A DNA stretch of 25,089 nucleotides, taken from assembly GCA_023334545.1 (NCBI GenBank), contig JAADVB010000255.1, positions 1 to 25,089 of the forward strand. The letters are read 5' to 3'. The position numbers and the translations under genes were made by a program. The notes beneath the pieces were generated by a model. It searched no databases, had not been told where the DNA came from, and saw only the letters and a program-made list of their open reading frames with translations. Positions 1 through 9,260 of the stretch are shown piece by piece (within the stretch, counting starts at the first letter, position 1; each line of letters begins with the position of its first letter). The DNA comes from Salisapilia sapeloensis. Taxonomy: Eukaryota > Oomycota > Peronosporomycetes > Peronosporales > Salisapiliaceae.

Positions 1-697
1 AAACGATATTTCAGTCATCGTGTATTCATGCAAACAAATTTCTATTCTTGCTTACTTTTGATGATGCTGCTGGGTTCATTTTGACACAGTGACATTTTGC
101 CTTCAAATAGTACCCTGATTCCTTAGCTCCTTCGATTATGGCCATGATATATGGAGACTGATGGGAACTGGAGGGAAATCCAAATTTTGTGACTATTGTC
201 GATATGGCTGCTGCCCGTGTACTTTGATTTTATTAATGTCTGGTACAGAAGGGGAAATCTTATGCACATCATTGCTTCAGGTTTTCATTCAAGACGAGAT
301 TAGAATAGCTTATGCACTTTGGCAACCTAAAATTATAGATCGAGCTGCATCGAGATCGAGCGTCTGAATAATAGCCTTGTTCAGCTGTTTTGATGGCTAA
401 CGTGGATGACTTTGCTTGAAGTAGATCTTCAAAGAGCAGAGATACCTTTAAATATGACCAAGTACTCGCAGAACCTTCTTTCTTTCCTTAGCACGAAAGA
501 GTCACCGCCGACACGCTATGCTTTATACGATACCTCGAACTTTTAAAGTCCTTGTTGTCGCCCAAAGCCATATAACTTTTCCACTCTGCATCTCGAATCG
601 AATCTATGCTTTATTTCGACCAATCGAATGATGCTTGGACATCCTAATTCGACCTGATTCCACGATCCTCTCGTTCCCCGTCTTACCTCGGTGCTAG
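1..697. other. Intergenic region upstream of the phosphate transporter gene
   Basis: No convincing gene is visible. A 68-codon open frame at 161-367 has no signal peptide, domain or compositional sign of coding. The segment next to 698 presumably carries the promoter and 5' UTR of the transporter gene, but I see no clear TATA or CCAAT element that I would defend. Confidence 0.5.
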
Positions 698-2227
698 ATG
701 ACCTCCAAGTCTTCCGAATCGCAAAACGAGAGTACGCGTAGAGCGCTCGAGTCCAGTGGTGTCCACTTTCCCCAAGTCATTTCCTCGCCTAGTGACAAAC
801 GGTCGTGGGATGCATCACAATCGGAAGGGCTGAAGAATGCGAGCAATCATCCGCAGTCGGCCGACAATTACGGCACGACGGATATCAATGTAGAAAAGCA
901 GAGACTCAATACGATGGAGGACAGTAGTGGAGAGGATAATAAAATGCACATAAGCAAAAGTGTCATCGTCTCGGCCATGGCGAATCTCAGCACAGCCTAT
1001 AATCTAGCTGTGATCAATTATGCTATCCTTCTCATTGAGCAGAACTACCCTCCGACATCTCCAGAGCTTTCCTCCATGGTTGCATCCTGCTCGCTCGTAG
1101 GTGCCATCATGGGACAGTTATCCTTTGGATACATCGGCCATCTCATCGGTCGAAAGCGCGGCATGATCGCGACGCTATTGCTATCTATCTTGGGCGCATT
1201 ATCCAGTGCTTTGCTACCATGGGGAGAATCGTCCATCTACTACATCCTTGCAGCGTGCAGGTTCATACTAGGCGTTGGCGTCGGTGGTGTCTACCCCCTC
1301 TCCGCGACGTCGGCAGCCGAGTCCAGTGACAACCAAGAGCGCAATAGCAAAGTCACAGCCGCTGTCTTTAGTTTCCAAGGCATTGGGCAGTTGCTAGCTC
1401 CTGGTATCACGTACATACTCTTACTATCCCCTCTGGATAGTGCATACGAATGGAGGGTTTTGCTAGTAGTAGGCGCTCTACCTGGCCTGATCGTCCTCCA
1501 GAACGCTTTCCAAGCAACGGAAGCAGCATCAGACAACAGACAACAGAGTGTCAATCCGACGCAGGAAGGAGATACAGCAGAAGGAGAGAAGCAGCAGTGG
1601 CTGTGGTCACAATTACGGCAGGATGCGTACTTGCGAAAGCGGATGATTGGCGCTTGCCTCGGCTGGTTCGTCTTCGACTTGACCTTTTACGGGAACGTTA
1701 TCTTTACACCAACAATCTTAGAAGACACGTTCGGATACGACAGAAGGCACCTATCGACCATTGCCCTGTCATCAACCATCGTCGCTGCAGTCGCTTTACC
1801 CGGATACTTTATCTCTGTCTTTGCCGTTGGAAGACTGAGCTTCCGTATCATTCAGATCAACGGTTTCGTCTGCATGGGCATCATCTTCTGCATCCTCGGC
1901 TTCTTTTACGAGCCTCTTTTGGCGGTCGATGAACTCATGCTCTCACTCTACGCTTTAACTTTTTTCTTTGCTAATTTCGGTCCAAACGTATCGACCTTTA
2001 GTCTCCCAGCTCACATCTTTGAGAAAGATGTACGTGTGAAGCTAAATGGGATAGCTGCTGCTGTCGGGAAAGTCGGTGCAGCACTTGGCGCAGGTATCTT
2101 TGGTCTGATGGAAGAAAGGTATGGCGTCAGTAGCGTCCTCGTCTTTAGTGGCGTCTTGTCACTACTTGGTGCAGTCATCACATATGCATTCATACCAACG
2201 AGGAAAGAGATGCAAATGCATCTGTAA
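698..2227 (+). CDS. MFS inorganic phosphate:H+ symporter (PHS family, Pho84-like)
   Basis: A 509-residue, intronless membrane protein of the major facilitator superfamily, predicted to import inorganic phosphate with protons across the plasma membrane. Residues 1-88 are hydrophilic and Ser/Asn-rich, followed by about twelve hydrophobic segments split by a hydrophilic loop near residues 268-305. Family marks visible are GRKRG between TM2 and TM3, a YPLSAT segment after TM4, the PHS-type DxTFYGN segment around D327 at the start of the second half, and a KxNGIAAAxGKxGAxLG segment near TM11. Together these fit PHS symporters better than sugar porters. Length is close to the family norm. The start is the first ATG of the frame. 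The stop lies 22 bp from the stop of the convergent kinesin gene. Substrate is inferred from family resemblance; another anion or organic phosphate is possible. Confidence 0.82.
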   Translation: MTSKSSESQNESTRRALESSGVHFPQVISSPSDKRSWDASQSEGLKNASNHPQSADNYGTTDINVEKQRLNTMEDSSGEDNKMHISKSVIVSAMANLSTAYNLAVINYAILLIEQNYPPTSPELSSMVASCSLVGAIMGQLSFGYIGHLIGRKRGMIATLLLSILGALSSALLPWGESSIYYILAACRFILGVGVGGVYPLSATSAAESSDNQERNSKVTAAVFSFQGIGQLLAPGITYILLLSPLDSAYEWRVLLVVGALPGLIVLQNAFQATEAASDNRQQSVNPTQEGDTAEGEKQQWLWSQLRQDAYLRKRMIGACLGWFVFDLTFYGNVIFTPTILEDTFGYDRRHLSTIALSSTIVAAVALPGYFISVFAVGRLSFRIIQINGFVCMGIIFCILGFFYEPLLAVDELMLSLYALTFFFANFGPNVSTFSLPAHIFEKDVRVKLNGIAAAVGKVGAALGAGIFGLMEERYGVSSVLVFSGVLSLLGAVITYAFIPTRKEMQMHL

Positions 2228-2249
2228 AAAGGTTTCACATGTCCATTGT

Positions 2250-3817
2250 TCATTTTGACTTTCGAGCCAAGTTACGTTCTCGCTGTTGCTTTAGCTTCTC
2301 ATTTTGTCTTGCTACCTCATCCTTGAAAGCTTTGTAGAGCTCCGTCGCGTCTTCCTTGTTTCCTCCACATACAGAAGTGAATCTCGCGACGGTGAACCTT
2401 GTTAGCATTCGACCGTCCATTCCACTCGCAAGGTTTCCAATGTACTTCCGAAACCTTCCTCGACGCACTTTGCCAAGCCATTGACGTACTTGGTCTACAC
2501 CCCAGTCGCGTACTAAACAGACATATTCCTCTTCTCCATTCTCCTTGACATCAGTGGTGTCGGTACGGATGTGAGGTGTCTCCATGAGCATGTGACTTGC
2601 TGCCTGTAGAGTTTGAAGCGTATGCTCTGTGTCGATGGACAGTGGGGAGACAGTGGCAATGACACTCCCTTTGGCGTCTCGATGCCACAAACAGTCCTTG
2701 AGCAGACGTGTGAGGGCACTTGCTCGATACGGAACGTAGCTACTATTGATATTATCCTGCTTACTGATTGCTCGAATACATTCTTTCAAAGCAAGATGGC
2801 TTTTGTTGATTTCAATCGCTTCTTTACGACGAACAGCGTCATGATAAAACGAATCTTCATTCCGTTCACTACCAGCAAGGTCAAGTAGTACCAACTGACC
2901 ATACAGATCAGTCGTCGATGGATGATGCAAGTTTATGTAGCAAGCCAAGTGGGAACGAGAAGATTGGCTGTTGACTGCAGTGCCAACAGTTGCTCGAATC
3001 TCCTTCACATGTTCTAGCACGTCGAGTAGTGTCTGCCTGGAATCGACTTGTACTTGCGTCTGATGAAGAAGTTGGACTCGACCTTCTGAGTCTTCACAGA
3101 GCTTCAGGACAGAACTGTTTAAAAGAGGATCTGTGCACTTTGATCCAGCGATTTCCACGGCAGAAACAGAAAAGGTAAAGTCGACGTTTTCGACTGGGGA
3201 AAGAAAGAGGTCGTCAGCGAGGTCTTGGAAGAAACCACTCATCGTGTACGTCTTCCCACTACCGGTTTGACCGTACATCATGCACACAGCCTTGCCTCCT
3301 TTCATAACATGATGAACAAGATCTTTGACAGCATCTTGATAGACTGTTGAAGTAGACGTATTCTCATCGTAGCACTTGGAGAAACGCTGGTGATGGGATA
3401 CAACGTACTTGTGCCGCATGTCTGTTAATAGATCGTAAGATAGAAATGAAGCATGTAGAGAATGACACTTACCACTATACATTTTGCATTCATGAATGAC
3501 AATCTCTTGACTATCGACGGAAGAAATGACGTCGAACTCGTGCTTTTGATATTCGTGGGGTAAGAGAGGACGTTTACGAATGTAGACCGAGATGTGTTCA
3601 TTGTCATCTACTTCCGGAGTCGAGCTTTCTTTTATGCTTTTATCACTCTTGTATTGTTTCCGGAGAGAAATTAGTGTCCGTTGAAAGTCTGCGGAGTGTA
3701 GCTTTCTCGCCGTACTAGACACTTGCAAGTGAGTCGAGCTATGTCAACTGGGATGCAATATGTCTACCGTTTATCGACATTCTCCCCTTCACGACGCCAT
3801 TGGTTCTGAGGAATCAT
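2250..3817 (-). CDS. Kinesin-13-like motor protein with C-terminal SAM-like domain (3 exons)
   Basis: Microtubule motor of kinesin-13 type, a class that usually depolymerises microtubules at spindles or flagella. Proposed exons on the minus strand are 3817-3768, 3714-3473 and 3421-2250, giving about 487 residues. The uninterrupted frame running to 3728 starts at TTG and has no ATG before the motor, so an upstream ATG at 3817 joined by a 53-nt intron (3715-3767) is preferred. A 51-nt GTAAGT...CAG intron (3422-3472) is a multiple of three and stop-free; removing it restores the family's motor alignment. The motor shows a GQTGSGKT P-loop, NSQSSRSH switch I and LLDLAGSE switch II. The C-terminal about 65 residues (VRDWGVDQVRQWL onward) resemble a SAM domain, followed by a short basic coil. 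The central motor is certain; the first exon is inferred. Confidence 0.85.
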
Positions 3818-4012
3818 GACTACGCTGCGCGTATTCAGGAGAGTCAATAGAGAAAGGTATGAATGCCACGATAGGGAGTTTTAAAATTCAAATTTGATTC
3901 GCTTTGTAATCAGATCTGAGTTGCATCGAGTAGCGCGTGATGGGGAATGGAAATCAAATGATAGATGCTTGCATGTACGAATGTCTCGTGAATAGTCGCC
4001 CTTGGTAGCTGC

Positions 4013-4768
4013 TTAGTCCAGTGTACCGGACACTGCACCAACGTAGACTTCAGGATCGCTGGCTTTGCTCTTGAGGTAGCAAGCCGGTTGACCCGGATTC
4101 GAGTTGATGTACGTGTACGCCTTGCATCCCTTCGTTTTTGCACACTCATCACAACAGTCGTTCGGATGGCTCACGTACACTGTCTTTAAGTCATTGCCAT
4201 AGTAGTCCGCGTCTGTCTCTTGTTTCGAGCACTTGCCGGGAGTCGGGGTGCACTGCGCGAAGCCTGGATTCCAAGGCTGGCAATAGAAATCGTCCGGGCA
4301 GCAAGCTCTCTCACCCGAACTGCCACAAGAGTCATACTTTGGAGTCTCACACGTGTTACCCGATCCAGACGTATCCAATTTACCAGACACAGCCCCAACT
4401 TTTTCTGTCGCTCCATCTGCAGACGACTTGAGGTAGCAAGCTGGACCGTTCGAATCCGTGTTCACAAACGTGTAGGCAACACATCCGTCCGTTGCAGCGC
4501 ATTGCGTGCAGCACTCACTCGGCAGAATCTGGTATATCGTCTTGATATCGTTCCCATAGTAGTCGACGTTCGTCTCTTGCTCCGGGCATGACGGCGGAGT
4601 GTCCATGCATTGATAAAAGTTGCTGTCCCATGGCATGCAGTAGTATCCATCCGTGCAGCAGTCGAACCCGTTGCTGTCACCACAAGACTGCCATGCATCC
4701 GTACAAGCATACGAAGTAGCTGCCAGCGCAGACGACAGGATGAAGAAAAGTTGATAAGCAATAAACAT
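4013..4768 (-). CDS. CBEL-like secreted protein with two CBM1-PAN/Apple units
   Basis: A 251-residue secreted cell-wall or surface protein of the oomycete CBEL (cellulose-binding elicitor lectin) type. The longer frame to 4789 begins at GTG; the first ATG, at 4768, opens directly into a hydrophobic signal peptide of about 16 residues ending in ALA. The mature protein is a tandem duplication. Each unit has a Cys-rich CBM1-like module (W-QSCG-...-DCC-GYYCMPW in unit 1, DSCG-...-CCPDDFYCQPW in unit 2), then a PAN/Apple domain with the shared ET(N/D)xDYYGND(I/L)KT(I/V)Y start, a CC(T/D)xCAxTxGC core and a PACYLKS...VGAVSG end. CBM1 modules bind cellulose; PAN domains mediate adhesion to carbohydrate or protein. 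Family members from Phytophthora act in adhesion and can be recognised by plants; a similar role here is inference. Confidence 0.85.
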   Translation of the reverse strand: MFIAYQLFFILSSALAATSYACTDAWQSCGDSNGFDCCTDGYYCMPWDSNFYQCMDTPPSCPEQETNVDYYGNDIKTIYQILPSECCTQCAATDGCVAYTFVNTDSNGPACYLKSSADGATEKVGAVSGKLDTSGSGNTCETPKYDSCGSSGERACCPDDFYCQPWNPGFAQCTPTPGKCSKQETDADYYGNDLKTVYVSHPNDCCDECAKTKGCKAYTYINSNPGQPACYLKSKASDPEVYVGAVSGTLD

Positions 4769-5306
4769 GCTAGGAGCGGACTTGAGCACTTGGCGTCGAG
4801 TTTAAGAATGAAAGCTCTGTACAACACCGACGGTTGACTATAAATTTTGGCATCTAGATGCAAAATCGTTGAGCTGGATACGCTGCAAGACGCTCATTGA
4901 AGATATATTGGATAAAAGGGGAGATGAGGCAAGCTGCGGATTAGCTTCAAGCAAGATCTCGAACAAAGTGGTCGGTTGGCAGCATAGACGGACACAACTT
5001 CAACGTTAGCAACGGTTCAAGATCGTCCTTCCAGTGTTCGCAACCAATTCGTCCAAGTCTATTCGCTTAAACTCTGCGACCATCCCGTTTATGTCCGGAA
5101 ACGTTGACGAGATGTACCCAGTGCAGTTGGTGCTGTTTCTCCATGAGCATGCTCCATAGCACGCCGGGGCAGTTGAGCGTACATGATTGGCAGATACTCC
5201 GATCTTATGCGACTTGTGATTGGCTATAAAGATTGTGAAGAGAAGAGAAATCTCTGGCGCTCAGCCCCTTCAAAATTGTTCATCGTCCGAAACTCGATAT
5301 TGATCG
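4769..5306. other. Divergent intergenic region between the CBEL-like gene and the transposase-derived gene
   Basis: About 540 bp with no supported gene. It must hold the promoters of two genes reading outward. On the plus side a CCAAT-type and TATA-like pair lies just before the transposase-derived gene (separate entry). On the minus side there is an AT-rich TTTATAG stretch near 4840, about 70 bp before the CBEL-like ATG, which could serve as its core promoter. Confidence 0.45.
5219..5230 (+). promoter_or_regulatory. Possible CCAAT/TATA-like core promoter
   Basis: An ATTGG pentamer (CCAAT on the other strand) at 5219-5223 is followed at once by TATAAA at 5225-5230, about 77 bp before the ATG at 5307. 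The spacing suits a core promoter. Many oomycete promoters instead use Inr/FPR elements, so this is only suggestive. Confidence 0.3.
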
Positions 5307-7142
5307 ATGGAGGAGCAACCTCCGAGTCCTAATACCTCGTCGCTTCCTGATGGTGTTGCTATCGCGTCGACCGATAGCAATGTTCACCCGCAAGGTATGG
5401 AGATGCCGACAGGGGATCTGGCTTCGGATTTAATGAAAACGAAGAAACCAAAGGGCAAGCGTAAACGTAGCTCCGGCTCGGGCAACTTGACTGTCGAGCA
5501 AAAGCGACGTATTTGTGAAAAGCACCGGTCGACGCCGAAAATCACGCAAAAGGATTTATGCCGATGGGCCAAGCTCGAGTTTAATCTGGAAAAGGGGCCA
5601 AAGCAACCGACCATGTCGAACATCCTGAAGAACGAGAAAATGTACCGAGATCCGGTTGGCGGTGTCTTGGATGCGAACAGGAAGACGATCCGAAGTACCC
5701 AAAACTCCTTCTTTGATCAAGTGCTGGCCAACTGGGTCATGGAACGACAGGCCCAAGGCACTGTTACGGGGGACATGATCAAAAACAAAGGTCGAGAACT
5801 GTCGAAACAAATGAACCTGCCAAACAAACTCAAGTTCTCCAACGGCTGGCTTGCTTCCTTCAAGGCACGCCACGGTCTAACGGGAAAGCAGGCACAATCC
5901 AGTGCCTCAAATGTCCCATTTGCACCCAACGATTCGATCCTCGGGGGCGACCTCTCGAGCAACTTGTTGACGGAACCTCAATGCATGTTGCCCCTCGTAT
6001 CCAGTGACCTGTCTCTGGAACAACTTCAAGATGCACTAAGGGCGTATGAACCTTCGGATATCTATACGGTAGATGAAACAGCGCTTTTCTTCCGCATTGC
6101 CCCAGACAAGCTGGCATCAAGTGACGGTCAACGAAATGCTCAATTGGCCGATGAGCCGAAGTTAGTAGCTATCCTGGCGTCCAATGCAGACGGAAGTGAT
6201 CGGCTTGCACCGTATATCATCGGAGATACACTTGCCCCTGCTTCTCTTCGAGATGCATCTATGTGGCAACTTGGGTACCACTACATTAGTAGTGGTCGCG
6301 CGCGCATGACGATCTTAATCTTCCAACAATGGCTACGTGATTTTAATGCTCGCATGGCGAGTGCACACCGACACGTCGTGTTGCTCATGGACAGCGCACC
6401 ATCCCACGTTCCATCGTCGGTGGCCCTTTCAAACGTCCGAGTTGTCGTCTTTAACAACCAGATCGGCGTGAAAGTCCAACCGATGCGAGCTGGAATCTTG
6501 TCTGCTTTCAAGTCGCGTTATCGTCTAAAGCACTTGATGACAGCGATCGACCGGAAAGAAGATGGACTCGAGGACATTTACTATGTGACGCAGTTGCAAG
6601 CGATGCGTTGGATTGGCGAGTCGTGGCGGCAACTTGCAAAGGAAACGCTTGCCGCAGCGTGGAAACCTTTGGGCATTACTACTCCGTTGCCCTTTGACCC
6701 ATCTGCTGTCGGTGAAACGTCTGAAGGGGAAATGAACAAGGAGAAGGAGGTTGGCAACCTGGATAAGAACCTGGAAGAGGAGTTATGGGGTCAACTCTAT
6801 TGCTTGCAACTGACAGGTGTGGTGACGACCAAGTCACTCGTGAATTCCCGATGGGAAAGCGACATTCACAAGCGATTCAACGAAGAGTGTTTGACGGATC
6901 CGCAGGTGAAGGAAGAAGAGTATCGTGTCCTCGACACATCTGCTGCCGTTCCACAAGAGACGGATGTCCATGCACCTGTGTCTGGTAAAGACCTAGTAAA
7001 ATCATTTCGAGATGTCATTCGGTATTTGGAGCAAGGCGCTGAAGCAGGAAAAGATCCGAGTGCTGCATCAGTAGTGGAGTATTTGAAGAAAAAGCGAATG
7101 ACCGTCCGCTTTGACTTGGCGAGTGCGAATGTCGCCATCTAA
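5307..7142 (+). CDS. CENP-B/pogo-like domesticated transposase, catalytic triad incomplete
   Basis: A 611-residue intact, intronless frame derived from a pogo/Tigger-type DDE transposase. Residues 46-54 form a basic KKPKGKRKR nuclear-localisation-like stretch. Residues about 60-112 look like a Psq/CENPB_N helix-turn-helix, and about 130-192 like the HTH_CENPB DNA-binding domain with a FSNGWLASFKARHGL end. A DDE_1-like domain covers about 240-450. The first catalytic Asp (VDET, D256) and the second (MDSAPSH, D362) are present, but in the third motif, QPxDxG in the family, the sequence is QPMRAG, with Arg at 394 (bases 6486-6488), 32 residues after the second Asp. Transposition activity is therefore unlikely, and no terminal inverted repeats were seen around the frame. 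The likely role is as a nuclear DNA-binding protein. The C-terminal 150 residues are family-unspecific. Its stop is 30 bp from that of the PPR gene. Confidence 0.82.
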   Translation: MEEQPPSPNTSSLPDGVAIASTDSNVHPQGMEMPTGDLASDLMKTKKPKGKRKRSSGSGNLTVEQKRRICEKHRSTPKITQKDLCRWAKLEFNLEKGPKQPTMSNILKNEKMYRDPVGGVLDANRKTIRSTQNSFFDQVLANWVMERQAQGTVTGDMIKNKGRELSKQMNLPNKLKFSNGWLASFKARHGLTGKQAQSSASNVPFAPNDSILGGDLSSNLLTEPQCMLPLVSSDLSLEQLQDALRAYEPSDIYTVDETALFFRIAPDKLASSDGQRNAQLADEPKLVAILASNADGSDRLAPYIIGDTLAPASLRDASMWQLGYHYISSGRARMTILIFQQWLRDFNARMASAHRHVVLLMDSAPSHVPSSVALSNVRVVVFNNQIGVKVQPMRAGILSAFKSRYRLKHLMTAIDRKEDGLEDIYYVTQLQAMRWIGESWRQLAKETLAAAWKPLGITTPLPFDPSAVGETSEGEMNKEKEVGNLDKNLEEELWGQLYCLQLTGVVTTKSLVNSRWESDIHKRFNEECLTDPQVKEEEYRVLDTSAAVPQETDVHAPVSGKDLVKSFRDVIRYLEQGAEAGKDPSAASVVEYLKKKRMTVRFDLASANVAI

Positions 7143-7172
7143 TTTCCATCCAACACGTCGTTCATGTTTTTG

Positions 7173-9119
7173 TTAAAGTGGTTTTTCTTCCGTTTGCTTT
7201 GGTGCCGTGTCAAAGAACTCTTGCAGTCGGTCCCGCGGAATGAAGAGCTTGTAATGATATTGGCCCGAGTACGCATCCCTATGGGTCGTCATCTCATCCA
7301 TACGAAAGAGTTTCCGAATTGTCGCGTCATCCAAGTCAATCTGGTCTAACACAGGGTTGCCATGGTACACTAGGAACTCCATCGCTGGCGTCTTGATCTT
7401 GCCACTGTCCACTCGCTCGCGCACACCATGGATGACGCGTCGGATCGTATAGCTCCGGACATTGTGGTGCATCATCGATCGAAGGTCGTACGTGTACGTT
7501 TTCTTCGATTCATCAAAAACGTTGTTGAACGCACCATGAGTCCATGCAGACTTGTACAAGTCATCTAACATATTCATCCGACCTTGTTGCAGTAACGAGC
7601 TCATGAGGAAAGATGTCGTGTCCAAAGCCAGGGCAAACGAGCTACCGTCCGCATGATCTTTTCGAACGCGATGAAGCGGCAACTGGTCACCGATTAAGAC
7701 TTCAAACGCCATCTCCGGATGCCGCTTCTTTACGCACGTACGCACGAGAACATCTAAGACACGATCATCCGGCGATAGTCCCAAGCGAAGCATCTCCCGC
7801 CATAGATACACCGCTCTTCCACAATGATCTTCTTCATGCAGACGTCGGAAGAAGGCTTCAATTACACCTTTACTTTCATCATCTTTCCCGTGCGGAAACA
7901 GCGTTCGACGGACTCCATTCGGATGGATGTAAGCTGCGAGACCCATAGAACCGACGAGCGACGAACAGAAGAGAGCAGTGAGCCAATGATCCTCTAGGTT
8001 TAGGAAGGGCAAGCAGGCAGCCCCAAGACCTCCGACCCCTGCCATACTCCACTTGACTTTAGCTTCATTCATTTTTTCGATTTCTCCGTGGTAGACCGCG
8101 TGCATCATGGTGAAGAACGTGACGTGGTCCGGTGTGATGCCATTTCGTTTCATCTCTTCATAGTATTCGAACGCTACTTTAAGCTCGTGGGCACGACCAC
8201 AGGCCTTGAGTAGCGTATTATACAATACGGTGGACGGTTGCATGCCGTCCGTCTTCTTTACTTTGTCCATGAGTTCCTTGACTTTTGCCAAATCACCTTG
8301 TTCCGAGTATACATGCATCAAAATCGCGTACGAGTGTTCCTCTGGCGGAAACCCATCGTCCTGCATTTGTTCAAATAGTTCTAGTACTTTATCCGCTTGG
8401 CCTGCTCGAGCATAGGCCGACATGAGGTTATGATACGCATGCTGGTTCATCTCCGTCGCACTCTTTTTCATCTCGTCAATCGTCCTCTGCGCTCGTTTCG
8501 AGTCCCCTGCCTCTGCATGCATCGCCACCACAGCCGAGTAGACTGCTTTATTCGGGATCGTACCAAGAGCCTTTGCCTTCGTGAAGATCTCATCTCCCTT
8601 CTGTGGCGCCTTGAGACTCGTGCAGGACTGGAGGACGGGCAGTAGGACTGGATTCGTGAGGAAAAAGTCTTTCTTTAACAATTTCTCCGTGAAGCTGACT
8701 ACTTGCTGGTGCCTTCCAAGTGCATGGAGGATACGAACCACTTCGACACTTGCATTTCCATGGATCCGATCAGCATTTGCAATCGACTGGCAGACCGGTA
8801 GTGCCGCCACATGCAATTCATGCGTAGTCGCAGCATGTAGAACAGTTGCTGCTGCATTCAAGAACTTGCCGTCAGGCTCAAAGCCTTGCTTCTTAGTTTT
8901 TGACGCCAAGTCCAGTAGCTCTCCTGCTGTCTTCTTCCTCTCTTTGGCCGATTGCTGCGGTTTCACCGATCGAGGACGTAGACTCCCATCTTTCTCAATC
9001 GCAAATGAACCTGGTGCATGTTTGCTATTCCACTTTTGTTTCTTCACATACGCTCTCGTCGCATATGAACGAGTACTAGCGACACGCAGCGCACTCGACA
9101 GTAGCGCTCGACCCACCAT
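7173..9119 (-). CDS. Mitochondrial pentatricopeptide repeat (PPR) protein
   Basis: A 648-residue, intronless protein. The frame extends to a GTG at 9128, but the first ATG is at 9119. The N-terminus (MVGRALLSSALRVASTRSY) is Arg/Ser/Ala-rich with no acidic residues, a good mitochondrial presequence. From about residue 190 to 340 there are four or so consecutive PPR motifs, with the pattern xYNxLLxAxGRxxxxxxAxxxxxEMxxxGxxPDxxTF; another PPR-like unit (AVYLWREMLRLGLSPDDRVLDVLVR) lies at about 436-460. Between them is an unusual hydrophobic section (about 362-402) that could be one or two membrane segments. PPR proteins bind organelle RNA for processing, stability or translation; the particular target cannot be read from sequence. 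It is divergent from the ABC transporter gene, with 141 bp between the ATGs. Confidence 0.82.
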   Translation of the reverse strand: MVGRALLSSALRVASTRSYATRAYVKKQKWNSKHAPGSFAIEKDGSLRPRSVKPQQSAKERKKTAGELLDLASKTKKQGFEPDGKFLNAAATVLHAATTHELHVAALPVCQSIANADRIHGNASVEVVRILHALGRHQQVVSFTEKLLKKDFFLTNPVLLPVLQSCTSLKAPQKGDEIFTKAKALGTIPNKAVYSAVVAMHAEAGDSKRAQRTIDEMKKSATEMNQHAYHNLMSAYARAGQADKVLELFEQMQDDGFPPEEHSYAILMHVYSEQGDLAKVKELMDKVKKTDGMQPSTVLYNTLLKACGRAHELKVAFEYYEEMKRNGITPDHVTFFTMMHAVYHGEIEKMNEAKVKWSMAGVGGLGAACLPFLNLEDHWLTALFCSSLVGSMGLAAYIHPNGVRRTLFPHGKDDESKGVIEAFFRRLHEEDHCGRAVYLWREMLRLGLSPDDRVLDVLVRTCVKKRHPEMAFEVLIGDQLPLHRVRKDHADGSSFALALDTTSFLMSSLLQQGRMNMLDDLYKSAWTHGAFNNVFDESKKTYTYDLRSMMHHNVRSYTIRRVIHGVRERVDSGKIKTPAMEFLVYHGNPVLDQIDLDDATIRKLFRMDEMTTHRDAYSGQYHYKLFIPRDRLQEFFDTAPKQTEEKPL

Positions 9120-9260
9120 TTCTATCACTCCGAACGTTGGCTACATAAATTCTACACCACAAACCAGTCCACCAATTCACTTGATTTCACTATACACTCG
9201 ACAACAAATGACACCATTTACATCGTTTCTGACAACGAGAGGATCAGGTGCATTGACAGC

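Noticed and set aside
161-367. 68-codon frame upstream of the phosphate transporter
   Set aside because: No signal peptide, domain or coding-like composition; probably chance.
5307-7142. Active pogo-type transposon
   Set aside because: The third catalytic acid is Arg, no terminal inverted repeats were seen at the gene's edges, and the neighbouring genes lie within 30 bp on one side.
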